Assembly: GCF_026914185.1 (NCBI RefSeq)
Contig: NC_070564.1
Span: 2,914,001 to 2,978,000, forward strand
Direction of reading: 5' to 3'
Length of the DNA: 64,000 nt
Origin: Puccinia triticina
Lineage: Eukaryota > Basidiomycota > Pucciniomycetes > Pucciniales > Pucciniaceae
Shown: one piece after another, positions 21,528 to 32,689 of the stretch
How the letters are laid out: every line of letters begins with the position of its first letter
How positions within the stretch are numbered: the first letter of the stretch is position 1
The notes under the pieces: model-generated
What the model saw: the letters and a program-made list of their open reading frames with translations, nothing else
The model's database searches: none
Told to the model about the DNA's origin: nothing
Translations under genes and position numbers: made by a program

Positions 21528-21935
21528 ACATTGGGGTGACAGATCACCAGAGGGGACCTTCAAAGCTCCATGACAAGTAAAACTGGTCAGAAAGCCATTG
21601 AAGCGCCAGCTAGTCACATTTATGTTGTGTGAAACCCCTTGCACATAGAGAAATTGATCAACATAGATTCACCAGCAATGATTGATAATTAGGCATTGAG
21701 TAAATATCATTCCATTCTAGGTTATAATTGAGTTATCCTTAAAGAATGAAAAATTTCTATACAACATTGCATGAGGTCCTGTGATACTTCCTCATAAATT
21801 ATGACAGACTTCCCATTGACTTCTGAATAATTTATCAATAATTTCCTAATACACATCTGACTGACATCAGACCCAGAACAACATAAAATTAAAGTCAGGC
21901 ACTCTCTGGAGAGTGCGTCAAATTCTCCCCTGGTG
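21528..21935. repeat. Interspersed repeat, copy A
   Basis: About 400 bp shared with 60988-61395 on the same strand, starting ACATTGGGGTGACAGAT and ending in CTCCCCTGGTG. It is the right-hand part of the TIR element at 17243-21935. Confidence 0.8.
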
Positions 21936-22020
21936 ACCAATCATTTCTGGACCCAGTGCATACAGTCAAGGCTACCAATCATGCCTGGAAATCCTCTCCG
22001 CGTATTTTCTTTGAGAATAT
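21936..22020 (-). pseudogene. PIF/Harbinger transposase, upstream part with local duplication
   Basis: Minus strand reads ILKENTRRGFPGMIGSLDCMHW, which is the segment directly before GSLDCMHWAWEKCP at 17242. A 25-bp stretch (21952-21976) is repeated at 17218-17242 on the other side of the insertion. Confidence 0.65.
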
Positions 22021-22057
22021 ATTGTAAGTCTTATTTGTTTGGTGATTGCAGGTAATA

Positions 22058-22305
22058 ACACTACCAACATGGATGAATTTGTGATGTTGTATATTGATCA
22101 TTTCATTTGATCATTTTTTTATCATTGCTCTTGATACCTTTGTCTGTGTTCCATGTCTCCTTAATACTCTTCTATAATCTCTCTCCTTCCCCCTGTGTTA
22201 GCTTCAAGCCACAGGAATCTTTTCTTTTTTTTTGCCTGATAACATTCATAAATTTCTACTTACACCATTCAATTCTTCCTGAAAAAAAACATTGCAAGTT
22301 TTAGG
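22058..22305. repeat. Interspersed repeat R, copy 1
   Basis: Starts ACACTACCAACATGGATGAA and ends AAGTTTTAGG; matches 30938-31317, mainly from 22110 on. Similarity resumes after 22430 (ATTTTTGTCAGGTTCTTTT), which matches 31568-31590. Confidence 0.7.
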
Positions 22306-22432
22306 CCCCGTTTAGAGCCAATACATGAGTTTTTTTGCATGACATCCTATGTGACATCTGATCAGGTCCGCCAAAACTTGATCAGATGTCACAAGTTTCC
22401 AGATTATATTGCGCAATTATATTGGCTCCAAA
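22306..22432. mobile_element. Short MITE inside repeat R
   Basis: Ends GTTTAGAGCCAATA and TATTGGCTCCAAAC are inverted repeats. The centre has a 13-bp stem TGACATCTGATCA/TGATCAGATGTCA. It separates two parts of repeat R. Confidence 0.5.
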
Positions 22433-22849
22433 CCATATTTTTGTCAGGTTCTTTTTTTTAGGGAGTTGAAAAATTGACTCCCATAAATTAATTTATTGAC
22501 TCCCAAAACGTGTTTATGTTGTGGGGACTGTCTCACGACGTCCACCCCGGGTCTGCGGAACCAAATTTTGACCCGCACGGATTTCAGGAGTCAGAAAATT
22601 AATTCTGCTATACAGAATGGGAGTCGGAATTTTAATTTCACAAAAAATGGCAAAAAATAAAGAAAAATTTATACCTCCTCACTCGGGCGCCCAAAGCCCC
22701 AAAGGTTTACAGCAGTCAGAAAGTGCTCTTAAGATCACATGGTGAGCTGCACGGCAGTAGTAAACTCCAAGAAATGGGTGTGTTACTGTGGGTCTAATTT
22801 TGGGGATTTCCTACTAAGTAAATCTGCCAAAGCATTAGCTATGGTGACC
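22433..22849. other. Non-coding spacer with a diverged unit of the foldback arm
   Basis: 22697-22840 resembles the following foldback arm (cagtcagaaa..., gggtctaatttt...). No gene seen. Confidence 0.4.
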
Positions 22850-23073
22850 CAAAGTCCTCCAAAGTTTTACAGTGGGCAGAAATACCGCTGAAAAGTTTAA
22901 AGCACCTTGTGAGCTTCTTGGCAGTAGCACAACCCAGGCAAGTCATGTGCAACTGGGGGTCTAATTTGGCGGAAGTTAAATAGTCTGTACTAAAACATTT
23001 AGCTGCAAGGCAGTAGCCCACCAACAGAAATGATTTTGAGTCAGCTGGGGCTTTTGGCAATATCTACTACTAA

Positions 23074-23437
23074 GAGCATCCACATCAGTTGCGGATTAAG
23101 GGAGGATTAGCCTAACTAATCCTCCTCGGCAACCGCATTGGGTCCGATTTAATTGGACTAAACTCCTCCAGGGAGTACAATTTGGAGTAAGCGGGAGTAA
23201 ATTTACTCCTTGCTAATCCTGGGAGTAAGCGCTTCATGCATATTCACATGCATGCAGACACTCCTCCCAACCCAAAAGTATGCACCAAACACAGCTTACA
23301 TAAGCTGTAGGTGCATACCACATACTTCCACAGCTTTTTATCCTGCACCAATGCGGTTGCCGGCCGGGATCAGCGCTAATTCGGGAGTAAGCATATCTGT
23401 TACTCCTTGAGTTACACCCGCACCAATGCAGATGCTC
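23074..23437. mobile_element. PIF/Harbinger MITE with TAA target duplication
   Basis: Ends GAGCATCCACATC and GCAGATGCTC, flanked by TAA (23071-23073, 23438-23440). The opposite arm of the surrounding palindrome (complement of about 29425-29440) keeps the empty site with a single TAA, which confirms the borders. Confidence 0.9.
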
Positions 23438-23792
23438 TAATTGCCTCCACCATAGTTATTACTCCCTCTGCCACAGTTATTGGTCCCTCTGCCACAGGAA
23501 TTTGTCCCTCTGCCACAGTTATTGGTACCTCTGCCACAGTAATTTGTACCTCTGCCACAGTTAGTAGTCCCTCCGCCAAATTGAATAGTGCCTCTGACAC
23601 AGTTATTAGTCCCTCTGCCACAGTTATCAGTCCCCCCGCCACAGTTATTGGTCCCTCCACCAGCTATTAGTCCCTCTGCCTATTAAATGTGGCAGAGGGA
23701 CTAATATCTGTGGCAGACACACTATTAACTGTGGTTGAGGGACTGATAACTGTGGCGGAGGGACTGACAACTGTGGTGGGGGGACTAATAAC

Positions 23793-24135
23793 TGATGAGC
23801 GAGACAGGGGCTGAGGACAGCGGGCACGAGGCGCCGGTGAGTGAGGATGATGTGGAAGGATTGATTTCATATCAGACAAGATGAAAGGAAGAGAGAAACA
23901 GAAAGAAAGAAAAGAAAGAAAAGAGAAGTGATAACTATACCTGAGGACAGCGGGCACGAGGCGCCGGTGAGTGAGGATGATGTGGAAGGATGAGGAAAGA
24001 AGTCCTTCCACACCCGCTGCCTCAGGTAGACTAACTACAATCTGTGACATCTGAGTGAAATATGAGAGACATGTATGTAGCACACAACTAGACGAAAAAA
24101 CATAAGATGGAAGAGCTAGACCTGTAATCTTAACA
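23793..24135 (-). repeat. Copia 3' LTR
   Basis: 343 bp. Contains a direct repeat of about 60 bp (CTGAGGACAGCGGGCACGAG) and a purine-rich centre. Confidence 0.95.
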
Positions 24136-24300
24136 CCCCCCCTTGCTACCTACATGGACAAAGACAATAATAGAAAAGAAAAGAAAGATAAGAGAGAGAG
24201 AGAAGGAAGTTAGGAAAAGGAAGGAAAGAGTAGATAAGAAGTAGGAATGGGGAGGAGGAAGGAGGGAGAAGGAAGTTGGGAAAAGGAAGGAAAGAAGAAT

Positions 24301-27300
24301 TTAGGGAACTATGCCAAACATGGACCGGTGTTTTTCCAGTGCAACTCGAGGCAGAGGCTTTGTGAGCATATCCGCTAGCATTTCCTTGGTGGAGACGTGA
24401 AGGAGTGTGATGGCACCGTCCTGAACACATTCCCGGATGAAGTGATATCAAGCATGTATGTGTTTAGTCCTTGCGTGGTGCTCTGGATTTTTCGCCAAAG
24501 CTTCTACTCCCTCGTTATCGACGTGAAGGGGTATGGCCGTGTCGGGGCGTAAGCGCAGTTTGGTGAGGAGGTGTTGAAGCCAAAGACCCTCCTTATAGGA
24601 ATCGGAGAGTGCCTTGTATTCCGCCTCCGTACTGGATAGGGAGACTGTTGCCTGTTTGCGGGATTTCCATGAGATGGCTCCGTCACCCACTCGGTAGGTG
24701 TATGCGGACGTTGAGTGTCTGTCATCGCGGTCTTCCGCCCAATCCGAGTCCGAGAAGCCGGAAAGAGAGAGGTGACTGCCAAGCTTGAGTTTGAGATCCT
24801 TTGTCGAGACTAGGTAGTGTAGGATACAAAGAGCGGCGTGCCAGTGAGCTGCCAAAGGATCCCGTAAGTGCTGGGATAGTCTGTTCACCGCAAAGGATAT
24901 GTCCGGGCGGGTGCATTACGACACCCAGAGAAGGGAGCCGATCAGTTGAGGATAGGGGCCTGGTGACGGTTGATCTTCCGGCTTTTGATGACAGAGGTTT
25001 TTAAAATTGGTGTCGGTGGGAGTGGCTACTGAGATGTGAGGACCGTCTAGGAAACGACCGGCAATTTCTGTGATGTAGTGAGACTGGTTGAGAAAGACGG
25101 TTTTGTTGGGAACGTCCCGGGTGATCTTTAGAGAAAGAAAGTGGTTCAATTCTTCATCTGCACCGATTTTGAATTGCTTTCCTACATCCGATATGATAGA
25201 GTTAACAAATTTCGGCTCGCCCACAATGGCTAAATCGTCAACGTGAGTTGTCAAAGCGCCGACCAGCCGGCCGGATTGAATCTTGAAGTAGAGTGTCGGG
25301 TTGAATTTGGAGTTCTTGAGGCCTAAATCCAGAAGAGCCTTGTGGAGCTCTATGTTCCATTGACGGGGGGATTGTTTTAGTCCATAGAGAGAGCGACTTA
25401 CTTTGCAGACCCAATCGGGATGCTGAGGGTCTTCAAAACCAGGAGGTTGCTCCATGAAAATAGGTTTGTCAAGATGGCCGTTTAGGAATGCCGTCTTGAA
25501 ATCCACCTGACGGCCTTGCCAGCTTCGGCAAGCAAGGAGGGAGAAAATCAGACGTAGGGTTTCCAGCTGCAGAGTTGGAGAGAACACCTGGTCGTAGTCT
25601 AGTCCTTGGACCTGAGTGTAGCCCATTGCAACGAGGCGGGCTTTGAGCTTCTGGATGGACTGATCGGGGCGGCGCTTCACCTTGAAGACCCATTTAGACT
25701 TGATGATCTTCCTTTTTTCTGGTCTTGGGACCAGGCGCCAGGTTTGCATACCCAGGAGCGATGCGAACTCTTCGTCGGCAGCTTTAAGCCATTTGTTCTT
25801 GTTGGGGGACTTCAGAAGTTGTCGCCACGTCCTGGGGGTGTCGATTTTGGAGTTCACTGTGGTGTTTTTAGACCATTGACCGTATTGGTCAGGAGCTCTG
25901 CGTTCTCGTCCGGAACGGCGGCAAGGGGGAGGAGAATCTGGCTTGGGAGGTTGTGGCGGAGGGGATGGAGGCTTTGGAGTTGACGGACGCGGGGGAGGAG
26001 GCGCAGGAAGGGGTGATGAGGAAGGCGATCTAGACGGGACAGGCAAAGAGGAAGGGGGAGTTCGGGAAGGGGATGGGGGTGGGAGAGGTGGCAGGGATAT
26101 GATGGAGAGATCTGGTGATTGCTGGGAGTCTGACGAGTCGGAGTCGGAAGAGATTTCTTGTGGAAGGCGTGCCGTGTTTCCGGGCACGTGGATGGAGGCT
26201 GTCAAACGCCTATCAAACCGTGGCTGGAGTGGTATATCCAGGAGAGGGAGATCGGGTGTCGGCGCACGAGGAGGAGCTTGTACGTCTGGGTTTGAAGGGG
26301 GGATTGGATCAGGAGCGGGCTGAGGGGTATGAAGTGGTGGATCAGGGGAGGCAGCTGTGGGTGACTTGTTCGACTGCAGTTTGGACCAGTCGATTTCTAC
26401 TGCAACAGGGGGAGGCTTTTGGCTGAGCTGTGATCCGTAAGGGAAAGATGCATCGTCAAAGATAACGTCCCGTGACTTTATGACTGACCGTCGCTCCAGA
26501 TCCCACAGCCGGTATCCGTTGCCGTCTGAGAGATAAGATAGGAGGATGGAAGACCAGGCTTTGTTGTCCAGCTTTTTTCAGTTGGCTTCCGGAATTTTGT
26601 ACCACACGAGGCACCCAAACGGGTGAATTGCCTTGACATTGACTGGTCGTTCGCCAAGGATGGAGACCGGGGGTTTGAATCCTACAGGAGTATTACATGG
26701 GAAAGAGTTGTAGGCAAACATAAAGTGCCAGATGGCATCCACCCAGAAAGATTTGGGTAGATTTGCGGTTAGCAAGGAAGATCGGACGAAGTTGCTGATG
26801 GTTCTGTTGCTTCTTTCGGCTACCCCGTTCAGTTCTGGAGAGTGGGGAGGACCTGGCTCGTGCTTGATGCCCGCTTGAGAGAGGTAGTTGGCAAATTCGT
26901 TTGAGATGAATTCACCGCCATTGTCCGTCCTCAATGATAAGATTGTGTGGGAACCGTTACGCTAAAAAAAGGCACGAAATAGTTTGAAACACGCAAACGA
27001 GTTGCTCTTTGATTTCATGGGGTAGATAGACATGGACTTGGAACAATCATCGACAAACGTAATGAAATATTTATAAACTTCTCGTGAAATTACCTCGTAG
27101 GACCCAACATCGGAATGAATGACTTGGCCGGGTGAAGAAGATTGGTGTGAAGATCGTGAGTGGAACGCCTTGCGTGGCATCTTTGCTTGGACACATATTG
27201 GGCACTTTTGAACGTCGATCTTGTTCATAACTGTCGGGGTGATGTTGTGTAGTTTGAGGAAAGATTTTAGGGGTTTCAGCCCAATGTGTGAGAAACGAAG

Positions 27301-28818
27301 ATGGTATGCCATCAGAGAGTTGCTTGGGGTTTTTGGAGAGAGGGTTAGAGACGAATACGAGCTCACAGGCTCGGAGGGCAAGTAGTAGAGATTGCCCCTT
27401 CGGTATCCTCTCCCGGCGAGTTCACCGGTAATCTGAGCCGATTGGGTGGTAAGGAAGTCGCATGAAGTTTTGGTGAAGACGATTGTCAGCCCTTCGTCGC
27501 AAAGGGCCGCCACCGAAAGGAGAGGTTCGTGTAGAGACGGAACCACAAGAGATTTGACTGATTTTCCGACGGAGAGGGGGAGTTTAAGAAGGCCTTTGTG
27601 AGAAGCCTCGACCGTGGAGTGGTCGGCTAGTCTGACAGGTGTTCTGTTGAGTTTTGCGAGTTCGACCGCTGTGATGTCCGGTGTCATCGACATCAAGCAT
27701 CCGGAGTCGATATTGGCATCCCCTCCCCGCGCTGGATCGGAGGGAATCGAGAGAGAGACCACTGCGTTCCCTGCGGTGACTTCAACTTCCGAACCTGAAT
27801 AGTCTGAGTCGTCGTCTTTGTCATACTTGTGGGACGATTGGCCTAGGGTGGCCGCCGGGGTTCTGCCCGCTCGCGCCGCCGGTTTGGTGGGAGTTGGACC
27901 CTTGTCTTGTTGAATGGCTTCCCACCGTGCTTTTTGAGCTGCTTTGTGGTTGGCAATGAGCTTCCTCGTGTTGTTGCACAAGTTGAGGTCATGGGAATCA
28001 CTGTTGGACAAGGGGCATCGGCGAGGTTTCTTGCCGGTGTCTTGTCGGGAGCCTTTGGAAGAGTTGTTTGGTTGGGTTGGTTTGGATGAGTTTGCTTTGG
28101 TTGAGGAAACCGAAATAATGTCCCCATGGGACTCGCGGCGGATAGCCTCGTTCTTCAGGGCCGAGATGATTGTTTCCGCCTTAACCCCTTCCTGATTCAT
28201 GAGCGCCGAGACGCAGTGGAGCCAGTCGGGGGGGATGGAGCTGAGAAGGGCAGCGGTGTGGACATCGTCCAGAGTGAGGGGTTTGGTGGGAGTTACGAGG
28301 GCGTTCAGATGTTCAAAAGAGTTCGCGAGCGACTTGATGTGTGAGTGAATGTCATCACCCTCCATGCGGGCGTTGACTAGTTTTCGAATCCAGTACACGC
28401 GGCCGCCTGTCAATGAGTCTTGATGGGCACGGGAGAGGTCGTCCCAGATTTTTGCGGCGTTATCCTCGTCGGCCAGGTGACGGAGATTAGCCTCATCAAC
28501 GATCTGTACTAAGACAGCACACATTAGGTCGTTGTCTTTGTCCCACGTGGCCGGTCGAAGGTTCACGGACACTGGGGTTAGGACGTGGTTGACTTTTGCG
28601 GATTTGATTACGCGAAGGACCACTTTCTTCCAATTCAAGTAGTTGGAGTCTGATCCCGGTGCCTTGAGGATGGGGAGTCTCGCCGTTGAGATTTTTGCGG
28701 TCGAGGCCAAGACTTGAGAGCCGAGGTTGACGCTGGTATGGGTAGAAGGGGCCTCTTTGGTGTCGTTCGACATCGTGCTGGAGAGGCGAAAATGTATGAT
28801 CCTTATTGGTGGGTCCAC
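24301..28818 (-). pseudogene. Copia gag-pol polyprotein with four nonsense codons
   Basis: One continuous frame from ATG 28818 (or 28773, MSNDTKEAPS) to TAA 24301, about 1,505 residues. Order: Gag (LNWKKVVLRV; WIRKLVNARM), a degenerate CX..HX4C knuckle, protease (DSGC near residue 370), integrase with HHCC zinc finger (HLRFSHIG; CPICVQAK) and catalytic blocks HSDVGSY, LRTDNGGEF and NGVAERSNRT. A proline-rich linker is followed by RT (VDFKTAFLNGHL; THVDDLAIVG) and RNase H (FSDSDWAED; SSTEAEYKAL). Stops lie at 26962-26964 (TAG), 26578-26580 (TGA), 24916-24918 (TAA) and 24448-24450 (TGA). Each can be explained by a single C-to-T or G-to-A change in a codon expected at that site. No frameshift is present. 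Confidence 0.93.
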
Positions 28819-28881
28819 AGAATAGATTCACTCGAAAAGCCGATCTTTTACGTGCTTGGCGATGCTGGTCGTAGCTGGAAG

Positions 28882-28902
28882 CTAGCTGGGACTCATAACC
28901 TG
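28882..28902 (-). other. Copia primer binding site complementary to a tRNA-Met anticodon arm
   Basis: The + strand GGGACTCATAACCTG directly abuts the 5' LTR and resembles the anticodon stem-loop of a Met tRNA (loop CTCATAA). Half-tRNA priming from the initiator Met anticodon arm is established for Drosophila copia and yeast Ty5. Confidence 0.6.
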
Positions 28903-29243
28903 ATGAGCGAGACAGGGGCTGAGGACAGCGGGCACGAGGCGCCGGTGAGTGAGGATGATGTGGAAGGATTGATTTCATATCAGACAAGATGAAAGGAAGA
29001 GAGAAACAGAAAGAAAGAAAAGAAAGAAAAGAGAAGTGATAACTATACCTGAGGACAGCGGGCACGAGGCGCCGGTGAGTGAGGATGATGTGGAAGGATG
29101 AGGAAAGAAGTCCTTCCACACCCGCTGCCTCAGGTAGACTAACTACAATCTGTGACATCTGAGTGAAATATGAGAGACATGTATGTAGCACACAACTAGA
29201 CGAAAAAACATAAGATGGAAGAGCTAGACCTGTAATCTTAACA
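28901..29243 (-). repeat. Copia 5' LTR
   Basis: 343 bp, apparently identical to 23793-24135; in element orientation it starts TGTTAAGATTACAGG and ends CTCGCTCATCA. Confidence 0.95.
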
Positions 29244-29707
29244 ATAACTGTGACAGGGGGACTAATAACTGTGGCGGGGGGACTAATAACTGTGGCAAAG
29301 GGACTAATAACTGTGTTGGAGTCACTATTCAATTTGGTGGAGTGACTACTAACTGTGGCATAGGGACAAATTACTGTGGCAGAGGGACCAATAACTGTGG
29401 CGGAGGGGCTAATAACTATAATGGAGGCAATTAGTCGTAGATATGACCAAAAGCCCCACCTGACTCAAAATTATTTCTGTTGGTGGGTTACCGCCTTGCA
29501 GCTGAATGTTTCAGTACAGATTATTTAACTTGATGATCCAAAATTTGGTGCACTTTGCAGCACAGTAGCTGGTTCTGGCGGATATCCTTAGTAGGAAATC
29601 CGCTGAATTAGACCCCCAGTTGCACGTGAATTGCCTGGGGTGTGCTACTGCCAAGAAACTCACAAAGTGCTTTTCAGCGGTATTTCTGCCCACTGTAAAG
29701 CTTTGGG

Positions 29708-29994
29708 GGCCTTTTTGTAAGCGCTCCTCGTGAGCGCTTCACTGAGTGTGGTAGAACCATAGAGAGGGGGCACAAAGGGACAAGGCAGGGCCTTGGAGGG
29801 AGTTTCTGGAACCACTATATATTGTATTGCACAAGACTAGCCCAGGGGAAGTGTCAGTACTTCCCTACTAAATACAATTGAAGAAGAGGAGAGAAAGAAA
29901 AGAGACAGAAGGAGGAGAGTAGGAACCAAGAAGGAAGAGAGAGAATGGAGGTGCTCACCTAGCCCAGGGGAAGTGTCAGTACTTCCCTACTGAG
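29708..29994. repeat. LTR-like remnant with 32-bp direct repeat
   Basis: TAGCCCAGGGGAAGTGTCAG occurs at 29838 and again at 29960, each time extended to 32 bp. Purine-rich spacer between. Probably the decayed LTR of the Gypsy fragment that follows. Confidence 0.45.
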
Positions 29995-30981
29995 CTAGGA
30001 GGGTGCGGGGCAATGGGACCTAAGAACGCGGTTGGAGACGGGTCGGTGACATTCCCGTGACTGGTTTGGTGAACTCGCGGGGTGCGGGTTCACATCCTCC
30101 CCTCCTATAAGAATTGTCGTAGGGGAGTCGGCGTTGTCCAAAGGGGATGAGGCTGGGGTGGTCTGGGAGATGTTAGGGTCGGAAGGGGCGTCCGGGATGA
30201 ATCGTTTCACTTTAGATACGTGAAAAACTGGGTGTCGCCAATCTCTGCTTGGCAGTTTGAGTGTCACTTTCTGCCTGTGATTACTCACCGCCATGATGGC
30301 GTACGGTCCCTCAAACCGGGGCTTTAGTTTGTCCATCCCTGAGGTCTGTCGGCTTCTCTAATCGGCCAAGTTGAGGAACGCTAAGTCCCCTTCCCTCAGA
30401 GGGGGTTGGTCTTTGCATTTTTGATTTTGCTGATTTGCCTGTCTCACCCACAATGCGTCGCGGGCATTGGCTCAGCTGGATTCCCTCAGTCGAAGCCAAT
30501 TTTCAAGTGTTGGGATTGGGTTGCCCTGTGGAGGCGCCAAGGGGAAAAGGCGTGGTTGTCGGCCAAAAAGCAGGTCAAAAGGGCTTTTCCCCGTTGCCGC
30601 GTTTGTTGATGAATTGATCACAAATTCAACAGCTGGGATGGCTTACAGCCACTTGCCATGTTTCTTGACAGTCACGCAGCGCAAAATTTGACCCACCGTC
30701 TTATTAGTCCGTTTGCTCCTGCCGTCTGCTTGAGGGTGAAACACTGTTGTCATATGAAATTTGATGTGCATCCTTTGTATCAACGACTTCCAAAACTTGG
30801 AAGTCCACGTCTTATCCCTGTCACTGAGAATCAAGCGTGGAGCTCCAAAGGTTTCCACCCAGCCGCTGAAAAATTGGGTGGCTGTCTTCTCGGTCAAATC
30901 CGTATGAAGACAGGCAATGATCTTTGTGAACCCGGAGACACTACCAAGATGGATGAAATTTTGATATCGTCTATTGATCAA
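29995..30981 (-). pseudogene. Ty3/Gypsy integrase fragment
   Basis: Minus strand 30966-30643 reads TKIIACLHTDLTEKTATQFF, LILSDRDKTWTSKFW and FHPQADGRSKRTN, the integrase core. A frameshift near 30645 precedes the downstream helix region (about 30640-30350, FDLLFGRQPRLFPLAP in another frame). A third frame (30336-29995) gives LKPRFEGPYAIMAVS and HPVFHVSKVKRF, the C-terminal SH3-like/GPY-F region. The catalytic Glu expected in the DGQSER motif is Lys here (SKR), so the enzyme would be inactive even without the frameshifts. The N-terminus is cut where repeat R starts. No chromodomain is seen at the end. Confidence 0.8.
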
Positions 30982-31317
30982 TATAGCATATATTGATCAA
31001 TTTATATTGATCAATATAGCGTATATTGATCAATTTATATTGATCAATATAGCGTATATTGATCAATTTATATAGCGTATATTGATCAATTTATATAGCG
31101 TATATTGATCAATTTATATTGATCAATTTTTTTTTGTTTTTTATTATTCCTGTTGATACTTTTGTCTGTATTCCATGTCTCCTTAATACTCTTCTATAAT
31201 CTCTCTCCTTCCCCCTGTGTTAGCTTCAAGCCACAGGAATCTTTTTTTTTTTGCCTGATAAAATTCATGAATTTCTACATACACCATTCAATTCTTCCTG
31301 AAAATGCAAGTTTTAGG
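30938..31317. repeat. Interspersed repeat R, copy 2, with AT-rich tandem insert
   Basis: Matches 22058-22305 at both ends (ACACTACCAAGATGGATGAA; CTCTCTCCTTCCCCCTGTG). Between them lies the TTGATCAAT array. Confidence 0.7.
30961..31130. repeat. Tandem array of TTGATCAAT palindromes
   Basis: About a dozen TTGATCAA/ATTGATCAAT palindromes alternating with TATATAGCGTA; unit of about 26-33 bp, fully self-complementary. Confidence 0.85.
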
Positions 31318-32689
31318 ATTAATCCAGGGTAGCTGAGGGGTCTCAATTTTTTTTTTCTTTTTTTTACATCAACAATTGATGTTATCAGAAGTCTCCAAAT
31401 CTCCTTTTTTTCAAAAAAGGAAAAACATTGACCCCTGACCTCTCTCATGATACCATCCTGCACTCATTCTTAACTTGGTTGGTTGAACTTCCTGAAGATA
31501 TTTCATATCATACTTGGAGTACTACATGCATAGAAGGCCTTTTTGAAATTGGTTTACCATGGTTTAGCATATTTTTGTCAGGTTCTTTTTTTTATCTACT
31601 TTTGTTATCAACCACAGATTGATGAGGAATATTTCCTCAGAAAATTTCATTGGGAAATTTTTCTGCATGTACAACCCAGAAATAATATATTTGGGGTCAC
31701 ATCCCTTATGCAGCAGCTATAATCTGATCAGTTGCCAAATAGCACTACTTTTGTCAGCCTTAGAGTCAACACAGTTGACCTAAAACTGCCTTTTATCTCC
31801 ATTTTATACCTAAATGTGCTCATATCTTTTTAACCTTAAGACATAAGGTTTTTTTGACTTCAGATTCTGATTTCTCATGCAATTTTGACCCTAGTGTTCA
31901 CTGATCACTTTACAATATCTCTACTCCTTCACAGAGTTTGTGGTTTGTGACACACATGTGCAGCAGCGCCGTGTAGTCGCGCCTGAGCGCTCCCAACCAC
32001 ATGTACATGTGTGATTATGTCATCCAACTTTGAAAATTTTCGAAGTCAGGATCCCCCATGCAGCTGGAGGATCCACAGACTTCAGCACACCAGAACCACA
32101 CCCCAGAGGACCCCAGGATCACCACCAAAGAGATTACCACACTCCCAGTATACCTACCGTCACAGGCGCCTAGGATATTGACAGTAAGTAACCTCTTTCA
32201 CTGAACCTTGTTTATCTCAGAGGTACAACTCTGTGCCTTGCTTGATCTGTTCTTTTTCTGCTGGCCTTTGCCTTCTTTTGATCACAGGGCTGTCCCTCCA
32301 TATCTGCTGGCCTTTGCCTCATTCTTGATCACAGGGCTGTCCCTTCTTATCTGCTGGCCTTTGCCTCAAATCTAGTTTACAGGGCTGTCCCTCAGGTTTC
32401 CCTTTAAGAACCTTGACTATCCAGAAGGAAGCTAAAAAATTGTGGCTGGATTAAACTTATCTAATCCAGATACCCTCCTTAGAGGAAGCTGTAGCTCCTT
32501 CTAGCACAGATTAGCAGCACTCTTCTGAAGAGTAGCATTGCCAGTGGAAGTGCATTCCCACTAGAATAACCTAGTACTTCTCTTTATCTTGATCCTGCTT
32601 TGTTTTCTCTCTCTCTTTCTCTCTTTCTCTTATAGTTGTATTCTCTTTATCCCAAGAAAATCAACTATTTCCCCCCTTCTTTCTTGTGT
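31318..32689. other. Non-coding region with a 50-bp tandem repeat
   Basis: AT-rich repeat-derived sequence. 32255-32395 holds three copies of TCTGCTGGCCTTTGCC...ACAGGGCTGTCCC. 31940-32030 (GTGACACACATGTG, GCGCTCCC) looks like the start of a Gypsy-type LTR, but no partner is found. No gene seen. Confidence 0.4.

Larger units (their letters stand above)
17243..21935. mobile_element. TIR element disrupting the Harbinger transposase; itself split by hAT-1
   Basis: Left end CACCAGGGGTTATTTTGACG and right end (reversed) CACCAGGGGAGAATTTGACG are inverted repeats, each followed by the palindrome GCACTCTCCAGAGAGTGC. Excluding hAT-1 (17678-21249) the element is about 1.1 kb and has no coding frame I recognise. 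A related right-hand part recurs at 60988-61395. The superfamily is not clear. Confidence 0.65.
23793..29243 (-). mobile_element. Young Ty1/Copia retrotransposon (5.45 kb), minus orientation
   Basis: LTRs of 343 bp at 23793-24135 and 28901-29243 appear identical by eye. The 5-bp target duplication ATAAC is perfect (23788-23792, 29244-29248). A polypurine run (complement of 24136-24144) and a primer site (complement of 28882-28902) lie inside the LTRs. One gag-pol frame of 1,506 codons fills the interior. It sits in the inner repeat array of the foldback element. Confidence 0.95.
22850..29707. mobile_element. Foldback element with two nested insertions
   Basis: After removing the MITE (23074-23437) and the Copia element (23793-29243), the sequence is a near palindrome of about 1 kb. 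The left arm is 22850-23073 plus 23441-23690; the right arm is 23691-23792 plus 29249-29707. The inner part is a tandem array of about 21-bp units around CTCTGCCACAGTTATTAGTC. The outer part pairs a unique segment of about 220 bp. No coding capacity. Confidence 0.8.

Noticed and set aside
23407..23670. A repetitive ATVIxPSATV-like protein
   Set aside because: It is the 21-bp tandem repeat of the foldback arm read in one frame; the reverse frame gives an equally repetitive product.
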